From the NCBI RefSeq assembly GCF_036013915.1, contig NZ_CP107899.1:4402001-4466000 (forward strand): DNA of 64,000 nt. Direction: 5' to 3'. The stretch comes from Streptomyces sp. NBC_00464. Its GTDB lineage: Bacteria > Actinomycetota > Actinomycetes > Streptomycetales > Streptomycetaceae. The notes beneath the pieces were generated by a model that was not told where the DNA came from, made no database searches, and saw nothing but the letters and a program-made list of their open reading frames with translations. The position numbers were made by a program, and so were the translations under genes. Of this stretch, positions 1-8,468 are shown piece after piece (the stretch's first letter is position 1; the number at the start of each line of letters is the position of its first letter).

Positions 1-2121
1 GCCGCGCTTGTTGGACAGCTCGACGGTGACGCCCTGCGAGCTGTTGGCCTCCGTTACCTCGTACGGCCCCGAGACGGGGTTGGCCGGCAGGACGTAGCCC
101 TCCGGGACAGCGATCTCGCGAAGGTAGTACTCACCGAGGGGCAGATCGTCGAACGTGCACTCACCTGTGTCGTCGGTCGAGCACCCCGCGTCGGCGAGCG
201 TGTCGGGATTCGTGCCGGTCGTCTGCAGTCCGGGCACGTCGTTGGTCTCGCGCCACAGCTCGAAGACGGCTCCGGCCAGCGGCTGCCCGTTCTTCGTGTC
301 CGTCTTCTCCAGGGTGAGCGAACCCGTGACCGGCGGTACGGACTCTTCGGTGTTGGTGGCTTCGATCTGGACGCCGGTGTCGGCGTTGTCCTCTGTCAGT
401 ACGAGTGGTCCGAAGACGGCCGGGTCCGGCAGCTCGTAGCCGTCGGGTGCTGCGGTCTCTTGCCAGTAGTACGTGCCGGGCGTGGTCGTCTCGGCGCACA
501 CGCCGTTGGCCGGTGTGGTGCAGGTGGTCACCTGGGTGTCCGGTGTGGTGCCTGTGGTCTGGAGGCCGTCGACTCCGTTGGATTCGCGCCAGAGTTCGAA
601 GTCTGCGCCGGCGAGCGGGTCGCCGGTCTCCGCGTCGGTCTTGAGGACCCGCACCTCGCCCGTGACCGGCGGTACGGACTCCTCGGTGTTGGTGGCTTCG
701 ATCTGGACGCCGGTGTCGGCGTTGTCCTCTGTCAGTACGAGTGGTCCGAAGACGGCCGGGTCCGGCAGCTCGTAGCCGTCAGGCGCTGCGGTCTCGCGCC
801 AGTAGTACGTGCCGGGCGTGGTCGTCTCGGCGCACACGCCGTTGGCCGGTGTGGTGCAGGTGGTCACCTGGGTGTCCGGTGTGGTGCCTGTGGTCTGGAG
901 GCCGTCGACTCCGTTGGTCTCGCGCCAGAGTTCGAAGTCTGCGCCGGCGAGCGGGTCGCCGGTCTCCGCGTCGGTCTTGAGGACCCGCACCTCGCCCGTG
1001 ACCGGCTGCGGTCCGTCGCAGTCCGGGAGGTCGCCGTTGAACGGATACGCGTGGAACTCCTGGCCGCCACCGCCGGTCGCGGAGCTGGTGTGCGTCACCG
1101 AACCGGTGGTGAAGAACCTGCCGTTGACGCCCGGGAGGGACACGGTGGTCATCGAGGACTGCTCGCCCATCAGGAAGCTGCCCTGGAACTGACCCGTGCC
1201 CGCCAGGTCCACGCTGGTGGCGTCGGGGAAGTTCCACAGGAGACGTTCGCGGTAGGCGTTCAGCGGGTCGGTGTCGTCGTCGATTCCGCCGCTGAAGGTG
1301 TTGATCGTGCGGTCGGCCCCGATGACGTTGACCAGGATCGTCGCGTCGTCGGGGATGCCCGCGAAGACGACGCCCTGCTGGCCGCCGCCGTCGGCCGTCA
1401 TGTCGAAGTCGACGTTGAAGACCTGGAGGGCGGACGTTCCGTCACCCGTGAAGAGCGTCTGCGTGCCCTGGTTGACCGCGGTCCCGGTCGGGGTCCGGAG
1501 CTCTCCGCCGGGCCGCGCGTAGCACTGGCTGGCGTCGGTGAGCTGGTCGCGCAGGTCCGCGTAGGGTTCCGCGGCGTCCGGGTCCTGGACGAGGGCCCCG
1601 GTGACGGTGCCGGTCTGCGCACCGGCGTAGCGCACAGTGCCCACCTCGTCGACGATGCCGCCCGTCGTGTCGAGGGTCTCGCCGGCGGCGATCGTCACGT
1701 CTCCGCCGGTGGTCAGGAAGTCGGAGTCGACGGGCGGCGGAACACGGGATCCGACACCGACGATCCCGAGGTTGTACGACTGGCCCGCCTCCGGGTCCTT
1801 GTCCTGGTCGAAGTCGTCGAGCACCACGACACGGCCCTCGGCCTCGGCCGCACGGCCGCGTACGAGGAAGTCGTCCCCGACGTAGATGTTGATCGCGTCG
1901 TCCCGGCCCGCGAAGTCCCCGTTGTTGATCTCCGGGAACGGGTCCGGGCAGTCGCCCGGTACGCACGGGCCGAGCCCGCCGGGCAGGGGCGCGGCGACGG
2001 CGGGCGTCGCGCTCAGGCCGAGGGTGAAGGCGGGGACGACGGTCGCCAGTACGGCGCACGCGGCGCCGGTGGTGCGGGCGCGTGCCCGCAGCGCGGCAAA
2101 GCGCTTGGTCATGGGTCTCAT
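1..2121 (-). CDS. choice-of-anchor A / SpaA-domain surface protein (C-terminus off window)
   Basis: The frame is open from an ATG at 2121 to the left edge: 707 codons and no stop, so the C-terminus is missing. Residues 1-40 form a signal peptide (Arg/Lys start, hydrophobic core, Ala-rich end). Residues about 50-370 read as a choice-of-anchor A beta-helix-like domain ([15 protein letters not shown], then [20 protein letters not shown]). From about residue 376 come three prealbumin-like (SpaA/CnaB) domains with Lys near VLKTD and the acidic box [10 protein letters not shown], the usual residues of an intramolecular isopeptide bond. The first two are nearly identical; the third is divergent and cut by the edge. 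By family it should be a secreted, probably sortase- or membrane-anchored, adhesin. The anchor is not visible. An ATG at 2112 is an alternative start. Confidence 0.85.
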   Translation of the reverse strand, partial: MRPMTKRFAALRARARTTGAACAVLATVVPAFTLGLSATPAVAAPLPGGLGPCVPGDCPDPFPEINNGDFAGRDDAINIYVGDDFLVRGRAAEAEGRVVVLDDFDQDKDPEAGQSYNLGIVGVGSRVPPPVDSDFLTTGGDVTIAAGETLDTTGGIVDEVGTVRYAGAQTGTVTGALVQDPDAAEPYADLRDQLTDASQCYARPGGELRTPTGTAVNQGTQTLFTGDGTSALQVFNVDFDMTADGGGQQGVVFAGIPDDATILVNVIGADRTINTFSGGIDDDTDPLNAYRERLLWNFPDATSVDLAGTGQFQGSFLMGEQSSMTTVSLPGVNGRFFTTGSVTHTSSATGGGGQEFHAYPFNGDLPDCDGPQPVTGEVRVLKTDAETGDPLAGADFELWRETNGVDGLQTTGTTPDTQVTTCTTPANGVCAETTTPGTYYWRETAAPDGYELPDPAVFGPLVLTEDNADTGVQIEATNTEESVPPVTGEVRVLKTDAETGDPLAGADFELWRESNGVDGLQTTGTTPDTQVTTCTTPANGVCAETTTPGTYYWQETAAPDGYELPDPAVFGPLVLTEDNADTGVQIEATNTEESVPPVTGSLTLEKTDTKNGQPLAGAVFELWRETNDVPGLQTTGTNPDTLADAGCSTDDTGECTFDDLPLGEYYLREIAVPEGYVLPANPVSGPYEVTEANSSQGVTVELSNKRG
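326..997 (-). repeat. two tandem 336-bp near-identical repeats (SpaA domains)
   Basis: Units 326-661 and 662-997 are exactly 336 bp (112 codons) each and differ at only a handful of positions. Each encodes one SpaA-like domain of the surface protein. The neighbouring third domain (1-325) is clearly related but diverged. This points to a recent in-frame duplication or gene conversion between the first two domains. Confidence 0.9.
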
Positions 2122-2263
2122 ACGGGCATCCTGGGCAGCATCGGCGCACCGGCCCCGAGGCGACACGTGCCATTGCCCCGTCCAGTGGCCGACCCCACCC
2201 GGACGGACCGCCCCCGGACGCGCCCCGGTCCACGCACCAGCTCTGTGTCCCGGGCGCCCCCGT

Positions 2264-3769
2264 TCAGCAGTCCGCCCCGGCCACCACTTCAGGAACCGCC
2301 GCGATCAGCTCGTACATCGTCGCGACCGGCAGCGCCGGATTCGCGGCGGCCCGCCGGCCGAGCTCCGGGTCGTCGAGCAGCGCCGCGATGCGGTCCTGCG
2401 GCAGCCGCGGGTGGCGTGCCGCGTCCGCGCGGACCTGCGGGTCGGGGTCGCGGGTGAGCCGGTCGGCGACGTCCCCGGGCATCCCGGGGTCGAGCAGGGC
2501 CAGCCGCCGGACCGCGGGACCCTCGGCGCCGGCGAACCGGGCGAGCCCGGCGCGGGGGAAGTTGCCGTGCCCCGTCAGATGCCACCGGCCGCGGCCGGTG
2601 TACTCCAGGAAGGAGCGGAGCAGCAGCGCGGCCGGGGCGTCCGGATGGTTCTGGCCGAGCAGGACCCGTACGCCGAGGTCGGAGTCCTGAGCCAGAAGCG
2701 CGACCAGGTCGGCGGGGAGATGCAGCTCGCGAGCGGCCCGCCGGCGCAGGAGCGGGTGTGCGGACAGCGCGTGGGCGCGGACGAGCTCCAGGTCGGGCAC
2801 CAACTCCGGGTCGTACACCGGATAGTGGCAGTACGACTTGTCCTGCTCCACCTCGTAGTCGATCGCGGCCCGTTCCTCCTCGGTCAGCGCCGGATGCACG
2901 GAGAGCGCGAGGCGCACCTCCGGATCGGGGTCCACGGCGAGTGCGCGGCGCTCGGCCGGCCCCAGGTCGGGCCGCTGGGCGACGTGGGTGCGCACCTTGG
3001 GGTCGGGGTGTGCGGCCAGCAGGGCCACGGTCTCCGGCGGCACACTGGCATTGCGGGCGATCAGCCGGGCGTGCCGCGGCAGGGCCTCCGCCACGACGTC
3101 CGGGGCGAGTGCTCCGTACATCAACAGGTGCGTGTGCGCATGGCAGGGGTGCGCGGGAAGGTCCTCCCGTACCGCGTCGGGGTCCCGGAGCCGGGCGTAC
3201 GAGCGGCTGTTGGCGGCGGCCGCCTTCTGGACCTCCGGGTCCGGGTCGGCCAGCAGGGCGGCCAGCTCGCGGGGTGTCAGGGAGCGCCAGCCATTCGCCC
3301 CCATGTGACGGACCTTCGCCGAGGGATGGGTGGCCATCGCACGCCGGAGACCGGGCGAGATCAGCCGGTTGAGCTCCCACAGGAGGTCGTCCTCGTACGT
3401 CTCGATGATCCGCACGACGGTCCGGTCCGGCAGCGGCCGGGGCATGCACACATCGTCGGCCCGGGGCTCCCGGGCCAGACGCCCCCGTACGCGGTACTCC
3501 GGATCGTCCACCAGCCGTGCCCGCTGCTCCGGGTCGGCGTACGGGTTCTCGGCGAAGAAGCCGCGCGTGGTCCCGTCCGGGTGGGCCACGACCGCGTCCA
3601 CTACGGGGTCGGGGAGCACCCGGTCCCGGCACAGCGCCATCCGTACGGCAGCGGACTCGCTCGCCAGCAGCCGCAGCAGGACGTCGACGGGCGCGGCCGG
3701 ATTGAGCGCCAGACCGATCAGCCGGCGTTCGGCCGGACCGGCGGACTCGGATATCTGTTCAGGGGTCAC
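2264..3769 (-). CDS. leucine-rich-repeat-variant (LRV/HEAT-like) repeat protein
   Basis: About 500 residues made almost entirely of 20-25-residue helical repeats with the recurring pattern DPDPEVR..(A/L)A..P.LP....A.L, for example [18 protein letters not shown] and [17 protein letters not shown]. This is the signature of leucine-rich repeat variant proteins, alpha-solenoids of unknown partner, common in Streptomyces. No signal peptide or membrane segment is seen. The chosen start is the GTG at 3769 ([11 protein letters not shown]), where the repeats begin. ATGs at 3865 and 3910 are also in frame, but they would run through the promoter and start of the divergent MerR gene. Function unknown; a binding scaffold is the most one can say. 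Confidence 0.75.
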   Translation of the reverse strand: MTPEQISESAGPAERRLIGLALNPAAPVDVLLRLLASESAAVRMALCRDRVLPDPVVDAVVAHPDGTTRGFFAENPYADPEQRARLVDDPEYRVRGRLAREPRADDVCMPRPLPDRTVVRIIETYEDDLLWELNRLISPGLRRAMATHPSAKVRHMGANGWRSLTPRELAALLADPDPEVQKAAAANSRSYARLRDPDAVREDLPAHPCHAHTHLLMYGALAPDVVAEALPRHARLIARNASVPPETVALLAAHPDPKVRTHVAQRPDLGPAERRALAVDPDPEVRLALSVHPALTEEERAAIDYEVEQDKSYCHYPVYDPELVPDLELVRAHALSAHPLLRRRAARELHLPADLVALLAQDSDLGVRVLLGQNHPDAPAALLLRSFLEYTGRGRWHLTGHGNFPRAGLARFAGAEGPAVRRLALLDPGMPGDVADRLTRDPDPQVRADAARHPRLPQDRIAALLDDPELGRRAAANPALPVATMYELIAAVPEVVAGADC

Positions 3770-3831
3770 GGCGGGATGGTCCCACGGCCTGGCGACCTCC
3801 CGGCCGGGAACGAGCCCCCGCCGCGTCCGGC

Positions 3832-3862
3832 TTGCGCTTTCCGTTGCGTCAACTCCTACGGT
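3832..3862 (+). promoter_or_regulatory. candidate MerR-type promoter with 19-bp spacer
   Basis: TTGCGC (3832-3837) and TACGGT (3857-3862) are separated by exactly 19 bp. This is the over-long spacing typical of MerR-activated promoters. The spacer contains the dyad GTTG-CGT-CAAC (3843-3853). It lies 47 bp before the MerR gene start, consistent with autoregulation. Seen by eye only. Confidence 0.45.
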
Positions 3863-3908
3863 CATGTGTGTGGCCGGAGGAACCGGCCCGGTGAAGGGAG
3901 GCGCGGCC

Positions 3909-4673
3909 ATGGCCTGGTCGATCGCGGAGGTGGTGCGGATGTCCGGGGTGACGTCCCGGACGCTGCGGCACTACGACGAGATCGGCCTGCTGCCGCCTGC
4001 GGGGATCGGGAGCAACGGGCACCGCTTCTACGAAGAGGCCGGACTGCTGCGCCTGCAGCGGATCCTGCTGATGCGGGAGCTGGGTCTGGGGCTGCGTGAG
4101 ATCCGGCGCGTGCTGGACGAGCGCACCGACCCGGTGAGCGCACTGCGCGAGCACAGCAGGCGGCTGCGTGAGGAGCGTGACCGGCTGGACACGCTCGTCC
4201 GCACGGTCGAGCGGACCATCACCGAACTGGAGGAAGGAAAGGACGGCAACGACATGGCGAAGATCAACAGGCCGGAGAACCTGTTCGAGGGCCTTGAGCA
4301 CACCGCGGAGGAGGACACCGAGGCGCGCGAGCGGTGGCCGGCGGCGTGGGAGGAGTCCCGCCGGGCCCGGGACACGATGACCGATGCGGACCAGGAGGCG
4401 TGGCAGCGGGAAACCACCGCGCAGATGATCCGGCTCGCGGAGTTCATGGTCGCGGGCACACCGGCCGACGACCCCGCTGTGCAGGCGGAGACGGACGCGC
4501 ACTTCCGGGGCATCTGCCGGTTCTGGACGCCGAACGCGGAGGCCTACCGGGGCCTGGGCCGGACGTACGTCGACGACCCGCGGATGCGGGCCAACTTCGA
4601 CCGCATCGCCGACGGCCTGGCCGCGTACCAGCGCGATGCGATGGTCGTGTACGCCGAGGCCCGCCTGAGCTGA
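3909..4673 (+). CDS. MerR family regulator with TipAS ligand-binding domain
   Basis: A 254-residue regulator, essentially the length of Streptomyces TipAL. Residues 1-70 are the MerR winged helix-turn-helix (IAEVVRMSGVTSRTLRHYDEIGLLPP), followed by a coiled-coil dimerisation helix (about 75-110). Residues 115-250 match the all-helical TipAS domain (FWTPNAEAYRGLGRTYVDDPRMRANFD), which in TipAL binds thiopeptides and other drugs. A strong ribosome site, AAGGGAGG, precedes the ATG at 3909. An internal ATG at about residue 115 could give a free TipAS-like product, as occurs in tipA, but this is not shown here. Likely role: autoregulated drug-responsive activator. Confidence 0.9.
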   Translation: MAWSIAEVVRMSGVTSRTLRHYDEIGLLPPAGIGSNGHRFYEEAGLLRLQRILLMRELGLGLREIRRVLDERTDPVSALREHSRRLREERDRLDTLVRTVERTITELEEGKDGNDMAKINRPENLFEGLEHTAEEDTEARERWPAAWEESRRARDTMTDADQEAWQRETTAQMIRLAEFMVAGTPADDPAVQAETDAHFRGICRFWTPNAEAYRGLGRTYVDDPRMRANFDRIADGLAAYQRDAMVVYAEARLS

Positions 4674-4703
4674 CCGGGGCCGCCCCCGCCGCCCTCCGAC
4701 GGC

Positions 4704-5201
4704 CTACTTGGCCCGCGCCCCGTCCCACGCCTTGCTGCCGAGGAAGTAGGTGTCGTACAACTCCTGCACCTCCAGCAGGCTCTCCGGGGTGACCTCGCCC
4801 AGTGCGATGCGCTTCAAGTGGCGGAAGTACTCGAAGCGTTCGACGCCCGGCGTGATGACGATGAGGATGTCGGCATCGCACCCGGGAGCCGCGGCGAAGG
4901 CGTGCGGGAGGCCCGGAGGGACGACGACCAGATCGCCGGGCTCCGCGGTGACGACCTCGTCGCCGGAGAGGAACTGGGCGGCGCCGTCCAGCATGTAGAA
5001 CATCTCGGCGGAGTTGTCGTGACGGTGCGGACGCGCACCGTCGGCACCGTCCGCGAGGGTGACCCGCTGGGTGGAAAGCGCACCGCCGGTCTCGCTGCTG
5101 TCGGCCAGCAGACGGATCGTGGTGGGCGCGCCACCGACCACTTCGGCGTCGGCCGAGCGGACGATCACGGACGAGGAGAAGTCGGGCAGGACGAGGGACA
5201 T
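4704..5201 (-). CDS. cupin-domain protein
   Basis: 165 residues with a single cupin barrel. The first metal-binding motif is RPHRHDNSAEMFYMLDG and the second is GDLVVVPPGLPHAF. Helical residues at the C-terminus (LLEVQELYDTYFLGS) follow the barrel. The start is the ATG at 5201, nine bases after GGAG; the longer open frame upstream overlaps the next gene in another frame and is not needed. It is 47 bp downstream of a DUF4267 membrane protein on the same strand, probably one operon. Substrate unknown; family members are small-molecule dioxygenases, isomerases or binding proteins. Confidence 0.85.
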   Translation of the reverse strand: MSLVLPDFSSSVIVRSADAEVVGGAPTTIRLLADSSETGGALSTQRVTLADGADGARPHRHDNSAEMFYMLDGAAQFLSGDEVVTAEPGDLVVVPPGLPHAFAAAPGCDADILIVITPGVERFEYFRHLKRIALGEVTPESLLEVQELYDTYFLGSKAWDGARAK

Positions 5202-5248
5202 GAGGAACTCCTGGGGTCTGCGGCGCCCTGTACGGGCGCCCCGGTGGC

Positions 5249-5617
5249 TCAGGCGGCGAACAGCAGGGCCGCGCTGATGAGGACGGCGACGGCGGTGGCG
5301 AGGTGGATCCCGTACGCGACGGCCTTGTTTCCTCCGTTCCGCAGCACGATCACGGTGTCCCCGAGCGGGCACAGTGCCACGACCAGCATGAACCAGCCCC
5401 CGGCATGGGCGCCTTCGAACGCCAAAAGGGCCAGCCCCATGATGCCGAACGTCCCGTCCCGCAGCCCCTTGATGGTGAGGTAGGCCGGATTGACGTCGGC
5501 CCTGGCGGGCACCCCGTAGCCTGCGGCGGCCGGACCGGGCCGGAACAGGAACCGGAACCCGATGAACAGGACGAGCAGGTTGAGCATGGTTGCCAAGGTG
5601 TAGGCAGCGAGGGTCAT
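5249..5617 (-). CDS. DUF4267 family four-helix membrane protein
   Basis: 122 residues with about four hydrophobic segments (residues 3-25, 52-68, 73-90, 100-120). Short loops carry RPGPAAAGYGVP and a basic VLRNGGNK turn, the pattern of the DUF4267 family of small integral membrane proteins. It precedes the cupin gene on the same strand and is likely co-transcribed with it. No catalytic motif can be assigned. Confidence 0.8.
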   Translation of the reverse strand: MTLAAYTLATMLNLLVLFIGFRFLFRPGPAAAGYGVPARADVNPAYLTIKGLRDGTFGIMGLALLAFEGAHAGGWFMLVVALCPLGDTVIVLRNGGNKAVAYGIHLATAVAVLISAALLFAA

Positions 5618-5808
5618 GTGACGGCTCCTCGGGAAACTGATGTGCGGGAGCGGCGTTACGCCGCATCAGCTTCGAAGAATCCGAGCACCCCGGCAACGAC
5701 GATCTCGGCAACGGGCCGTTTACCTCAGGGTTCACGATCGCCGGAGAACGGCCGTCTGCCAGTGGCGGCGGGGCCGCACCGGGGCGGACGTGGCGAGAGC
5801 AACTGGCC

Positions 5809-5827
5809 TGTAATGGCCGAGTAACGG
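5809..5827 (+). promoter_or_regulatory. direct-repeat motif TGTAAYG-N4-AGTAAYGG, copy 1
   Basis: TGTAATGGCCGAGTAACGG holds two GTAAYGG-like half-sites 11 bp apart, one helical turn, as in OmpR-type response regulator sites. It sits about 55 bp before the subtilase start. A matching element with the same half-sites and spacing is at 11513-11531. Confidence 0.35.
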
Positions 5828-5879
5828 CGGCCTCCTAGGGTCCGGGCACCCGACTGCCTTCCTCCGGAGGAGTGCCTTG

Positions 5880-8468
5880 ATGCACCTGTCCCGATCGCCC
5901 AGGCGTAGACGTGCCGTGTGGGCGGCGGCCTCGCTCAGCGCGGCTGCCGCGATGCTGGCCGGCCCCGTACCCGCTCTTGCCGACTCCGCACCGTCGAGTC
6001 CGGCGTCGGGCAAGATCGATGCCGGGCTGGCGTCCGCCGTGCGCGGCGGCGCGGACGCCCGCTTCTTCGTCGTTCTGAAGGACCAGGCCGACCTCACGGC
6101 CGCCAAGCGCAAGACGACCCATGCCCAGGCGGCCCAGGCGGCCTACAAGGCGCTGCGTGACACCGCGGACAAGGGCCAGCGCTCGCTCACCACCTTCCTC
6201 GACAAGGAGAAGGTCGGGCACCAGGACTACTGGATCGCCAACACGGTCCAGGTGACCGGTGACCAGGCGCTGGTGGACGAGCTGGCGAAGCGTTCCGACG
6301 TGGCCAGGATCGTCAAGGCGCGGACGTACAAGCTCGACGACATCGAGACGTCCGACAGCAAGGTCACCGCCTCGCGCACTCGGGCCGCCGGGACCGAATC
6401 CTCCGCCACGGGCGACGACACCCCGGAGTGGGGTGTCAAGGACATCAAGGCCGACCAGGTCTGGTCGCAGTACGACAACCGCGGCGAGGGCATCGTCATC
6501 GCCAACGTCGACTCGGGTGTGCAGTACGACCACCCGGACCTGGTGCAGCAGTACCGGGGCAACAACGGCGACGGCTCGTTCACGCACGACTACAACTTCT
6601 ACGACCCGACCGGGGTCTGCGGCAGCGCCGGTGCACCGTGCGACAACGCCGGCCACGGCACCCACACGATGGGCACGATGGTCGGCAAGAACGGCATCGG
6701 TGTCGCCCCGGACGCGAAGTGGATCGCGGCCAAGGGCTGCGAGTCCGACAAGTGCACGGACGACTACCTCCTCAAGGCCGGTCAGTGGATCCTCGCCCCG
6801 ACCGACCACAACGGGCAGAACCCGCGCCCGGACCTGGCCCCGAACATCGTCAACAACTCGTGGGGCGGCGACGACAACACCTTCTACAAGGAGATCGTCG
6901 AGGCCTGGAACTCCGCGGGCATCTTCGAGGCGTTCGCGGCCGGTAACGACGGTGACGGCGTCACCTGCTCCACCACGCACCCGCCGGGCGCGCAGGTCGC
7001 CTCCTACGGGGTGGGCGCGTACGACTCCGCCGGCAAGATCGCCAAGTTCTCCGGCTTCGGCCCCTCCCCGATCGACGGCCTCGCGAAGCCGAACATCTCG
7101 GCACCGGGCGTCGACGTCACGGCCACCTGGCCCGGTTCGTCGTACAACACCATCAGCGGTACGTCGATGGCGACGCCGCACGTCGCGGGCGCGGTCGCGC
7201 TGCTGTGGTCGGCGGCCCCCTCGCTCATCGGTGACATCGAGGGCACCCGCGCACTCCTGAACGAGGGCGCGCGCGACGTCGAGGACACGCACTGCGGCGG
7301 CACCGCCGGCATGAACAACGTGTGGGGCGAGGGCAAGCTCGACATCTTCGCCTCCGTGGAGAAGGCCCCGCACACCGCGGTGACGGTCTCCGGAAAGATC
7401 ACGGACAAGGCGAGCGGCACCCCGCTGTCGGGCGTCACCGTCAAGGCCACGAACGACTCCACGAACCGCTCGGTGACCACCGGGACCGACGGCTCCTACC
7501 GGCTGTCGCTGCTCCCGGGCACCTACAGCTTCTCGGCCGGCTCCTACGGCTACGTGACCGGCACGGCCTCGGGCGTCGAACTGACCATGGGACAGCCCCT
7601 GACGCAGGACCTCGCGCTCACCGCCGTGCCCGCGCACAAGGTGACCGGCACCGTCCTCGACGTCACCGGCCGACCGCTCGCGAAGGCCACCGTCTCCGTG
7701 ACCGGCACCCCGATCGCGGCGGTCACCACGGACAGCCAGGGCCTGTTCACCCTGCCGAAGGTCGCCGAGGGCGCCTACACGCTGTCCGTCGCCCCGGCCG
7801 CCCCGGTCGTGTGCAACGGCGTCTACAACGGCGCGCTGAAGGTCGACGGCGACGAGACGGCCGACGTGAAGCTGCCCAACCGTACGGACGCGGCCGGTAC
7901 CTACTCCTGCGCCCCGGTCGCCTCCTCCTGGGTCAAGGGCTCGAAGAGCATCGCCCTGACTGGTGACGAGGACGCCACGAAGATCAGCCTGCCGTTCCCG
8001 GTGCGCCACTACGGCGTGAGTTACACCAGCGCCTCTGTCACCACCAACGGCCTGGTCAACTTCCTCCAGCCGCGCCTGGGCGACTACGCCAACATCGCGC
8101 TGCCTGCGCCCGCCCAGCCCAACGGCGTGGTCGCCGCCTTCTGGGACGACCTCACCCTGGACCAGAAGTCGAGCGTCCAGACCGCCGTCACCGGAAAGAC
8201 CGGCTCCCGTCAGTTCGCCATCGTGTGGAACAACGCCGCCTTCGCCTCCGACACCTCGGTGCGCGTCTCCTTCGAGGCCGTCTTCGACGAGGCCACCGGC
8301 GCCGTCACCCTCCAGTACAAGGGCATCGGCAGCGCCGCGTCGCAGCGCGGCGGTTCGGCCACCACCGGTATCGAGAACCAGGCCGGCACCGACGGTCTCG
8401 GCAGCTCGTTCAACGAGACCGTCCTGAGCGACGCCACCGCCCTCCGCTTCTCCCCGAAGGACATCTGA
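5880..8468 (+). CDS. secreted S8 (subtilisin-like) serine protease with two CnaB-type domains
   Basis: 862 residues. In order: signal peptide (about 1-35, RRRR then an Ala/Leu core, cut near ALADS); an I9-type propeptide (about 60-140, ARFFVVLKDQADLTAAKRK); and an S8 catalytic domain with Asp211 (NVDSGVQ), His259 (GHGTHTMGT) and Ser429 (SGTSMATPHVAGAVAL). Two carboxypeptidase-regulatory-like beta domains follow (about 505-670, TDGSYRLSLLPGTYSF and DSQGLFTLPKVAEGAYTL), then a C-terminal beta domain (GLVNFLQPRLGDYANIALP). All catalytic residues are present. GGAGG (5866-5870) supports the ATG at 5880; a TTG at 5877 is in frame. The stop overlaps the next ATG by one base, so the two are translationally coupled. 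Likely an extracellular endopeptidase. Confidence 0.93.
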   Translation: MHLSRSPRRRRAVWAAASLSAAAAMLAGPVPALADSAPSSPASGKIDAGLASAVRGGADARFFVVLKDQADLTAAKRKTTHAQAAQAAYKALRDTADKGQRSLTTFLDKEKVGHQDYWIANTVQVTGDQALVDELAKRSDVARIVKARTYKLDDIETSDSKVTASRTRAAGTESSATGDDTPEWGVKDIKADQVWSQYDNRGEGIVIANVDSGVQYDHPDLVQQYRGNNGDGSFTHDYNFYDPTGVCGSAGAPCDNAGHGTHTMGTMVGKNGIGVAPDAKWIAAKGCESDKCTDDYLLKAGQWILAPTDHNGQNPRPDLAPNIVNNSWGGDDNTFYKEIVEAWNSAGIFEAFAAGNDGDGVTCSTTHPPGAQVASYGVGAYDSAGKIAKFSGFGPSPIDGLAKPNISAPGVDVTATWPGSSYNTISGTSMATPHVAGAVALLWSAAPSLIGDIEGTRALLNEGARDVEDTHCGGTAGMNNVWGEGKLDIFASVEKAPHTAVTVSGKITDKASGTPLSGVTVKATNDSTNRSVTTGTDGSYRLSLLPGTYSFSAGSYGYVTGTASGVELTMGQPLTQDLALTAVPAHKVTGTVLDVTGRPLAKATVSVTGTPIAAVTTDSQGLFTLPKVAEGAYTLSVAPAAPVVCNGVYNGALKVDGDETADVKLPNRTDAAGTYSCAPVASSWVKGSKSIALTGDEDATKISLPFPVRHYGVSYTSASVTTNGLVNFLQPRLGDYANIALPAPAQPNGVVAAFWDDLTLDQKSSVQTAVTGKTGSRQFAIVWNNAAFASDTSVRVSFEAVFDEATGAVTLQYKGIGSAASQRGGSATTGIENQAGTDGLGSSFNETVLSDATALRFSPKDI

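Noticed and set aside
326..997. Possible insertion sequence pair
   Set aside because: The 336-bp repeats are in-frame coding domains of one protein, with no terminal inverted repeats or transposase.
460..4099. Long plus-strand frames (460-2457 and 1886-4099)
   Set aside because: They lie opposite the SpaA-type adhesin and the LRV protein, are Arg/Gly/Val-rich without motifs, and the minus-strand readings give recognisable families.
5835..8009. Minus-strand frame of about 724 codons
   Set aside because: Opposite the subtilase with its complete catalytic triad; no recognisable content.
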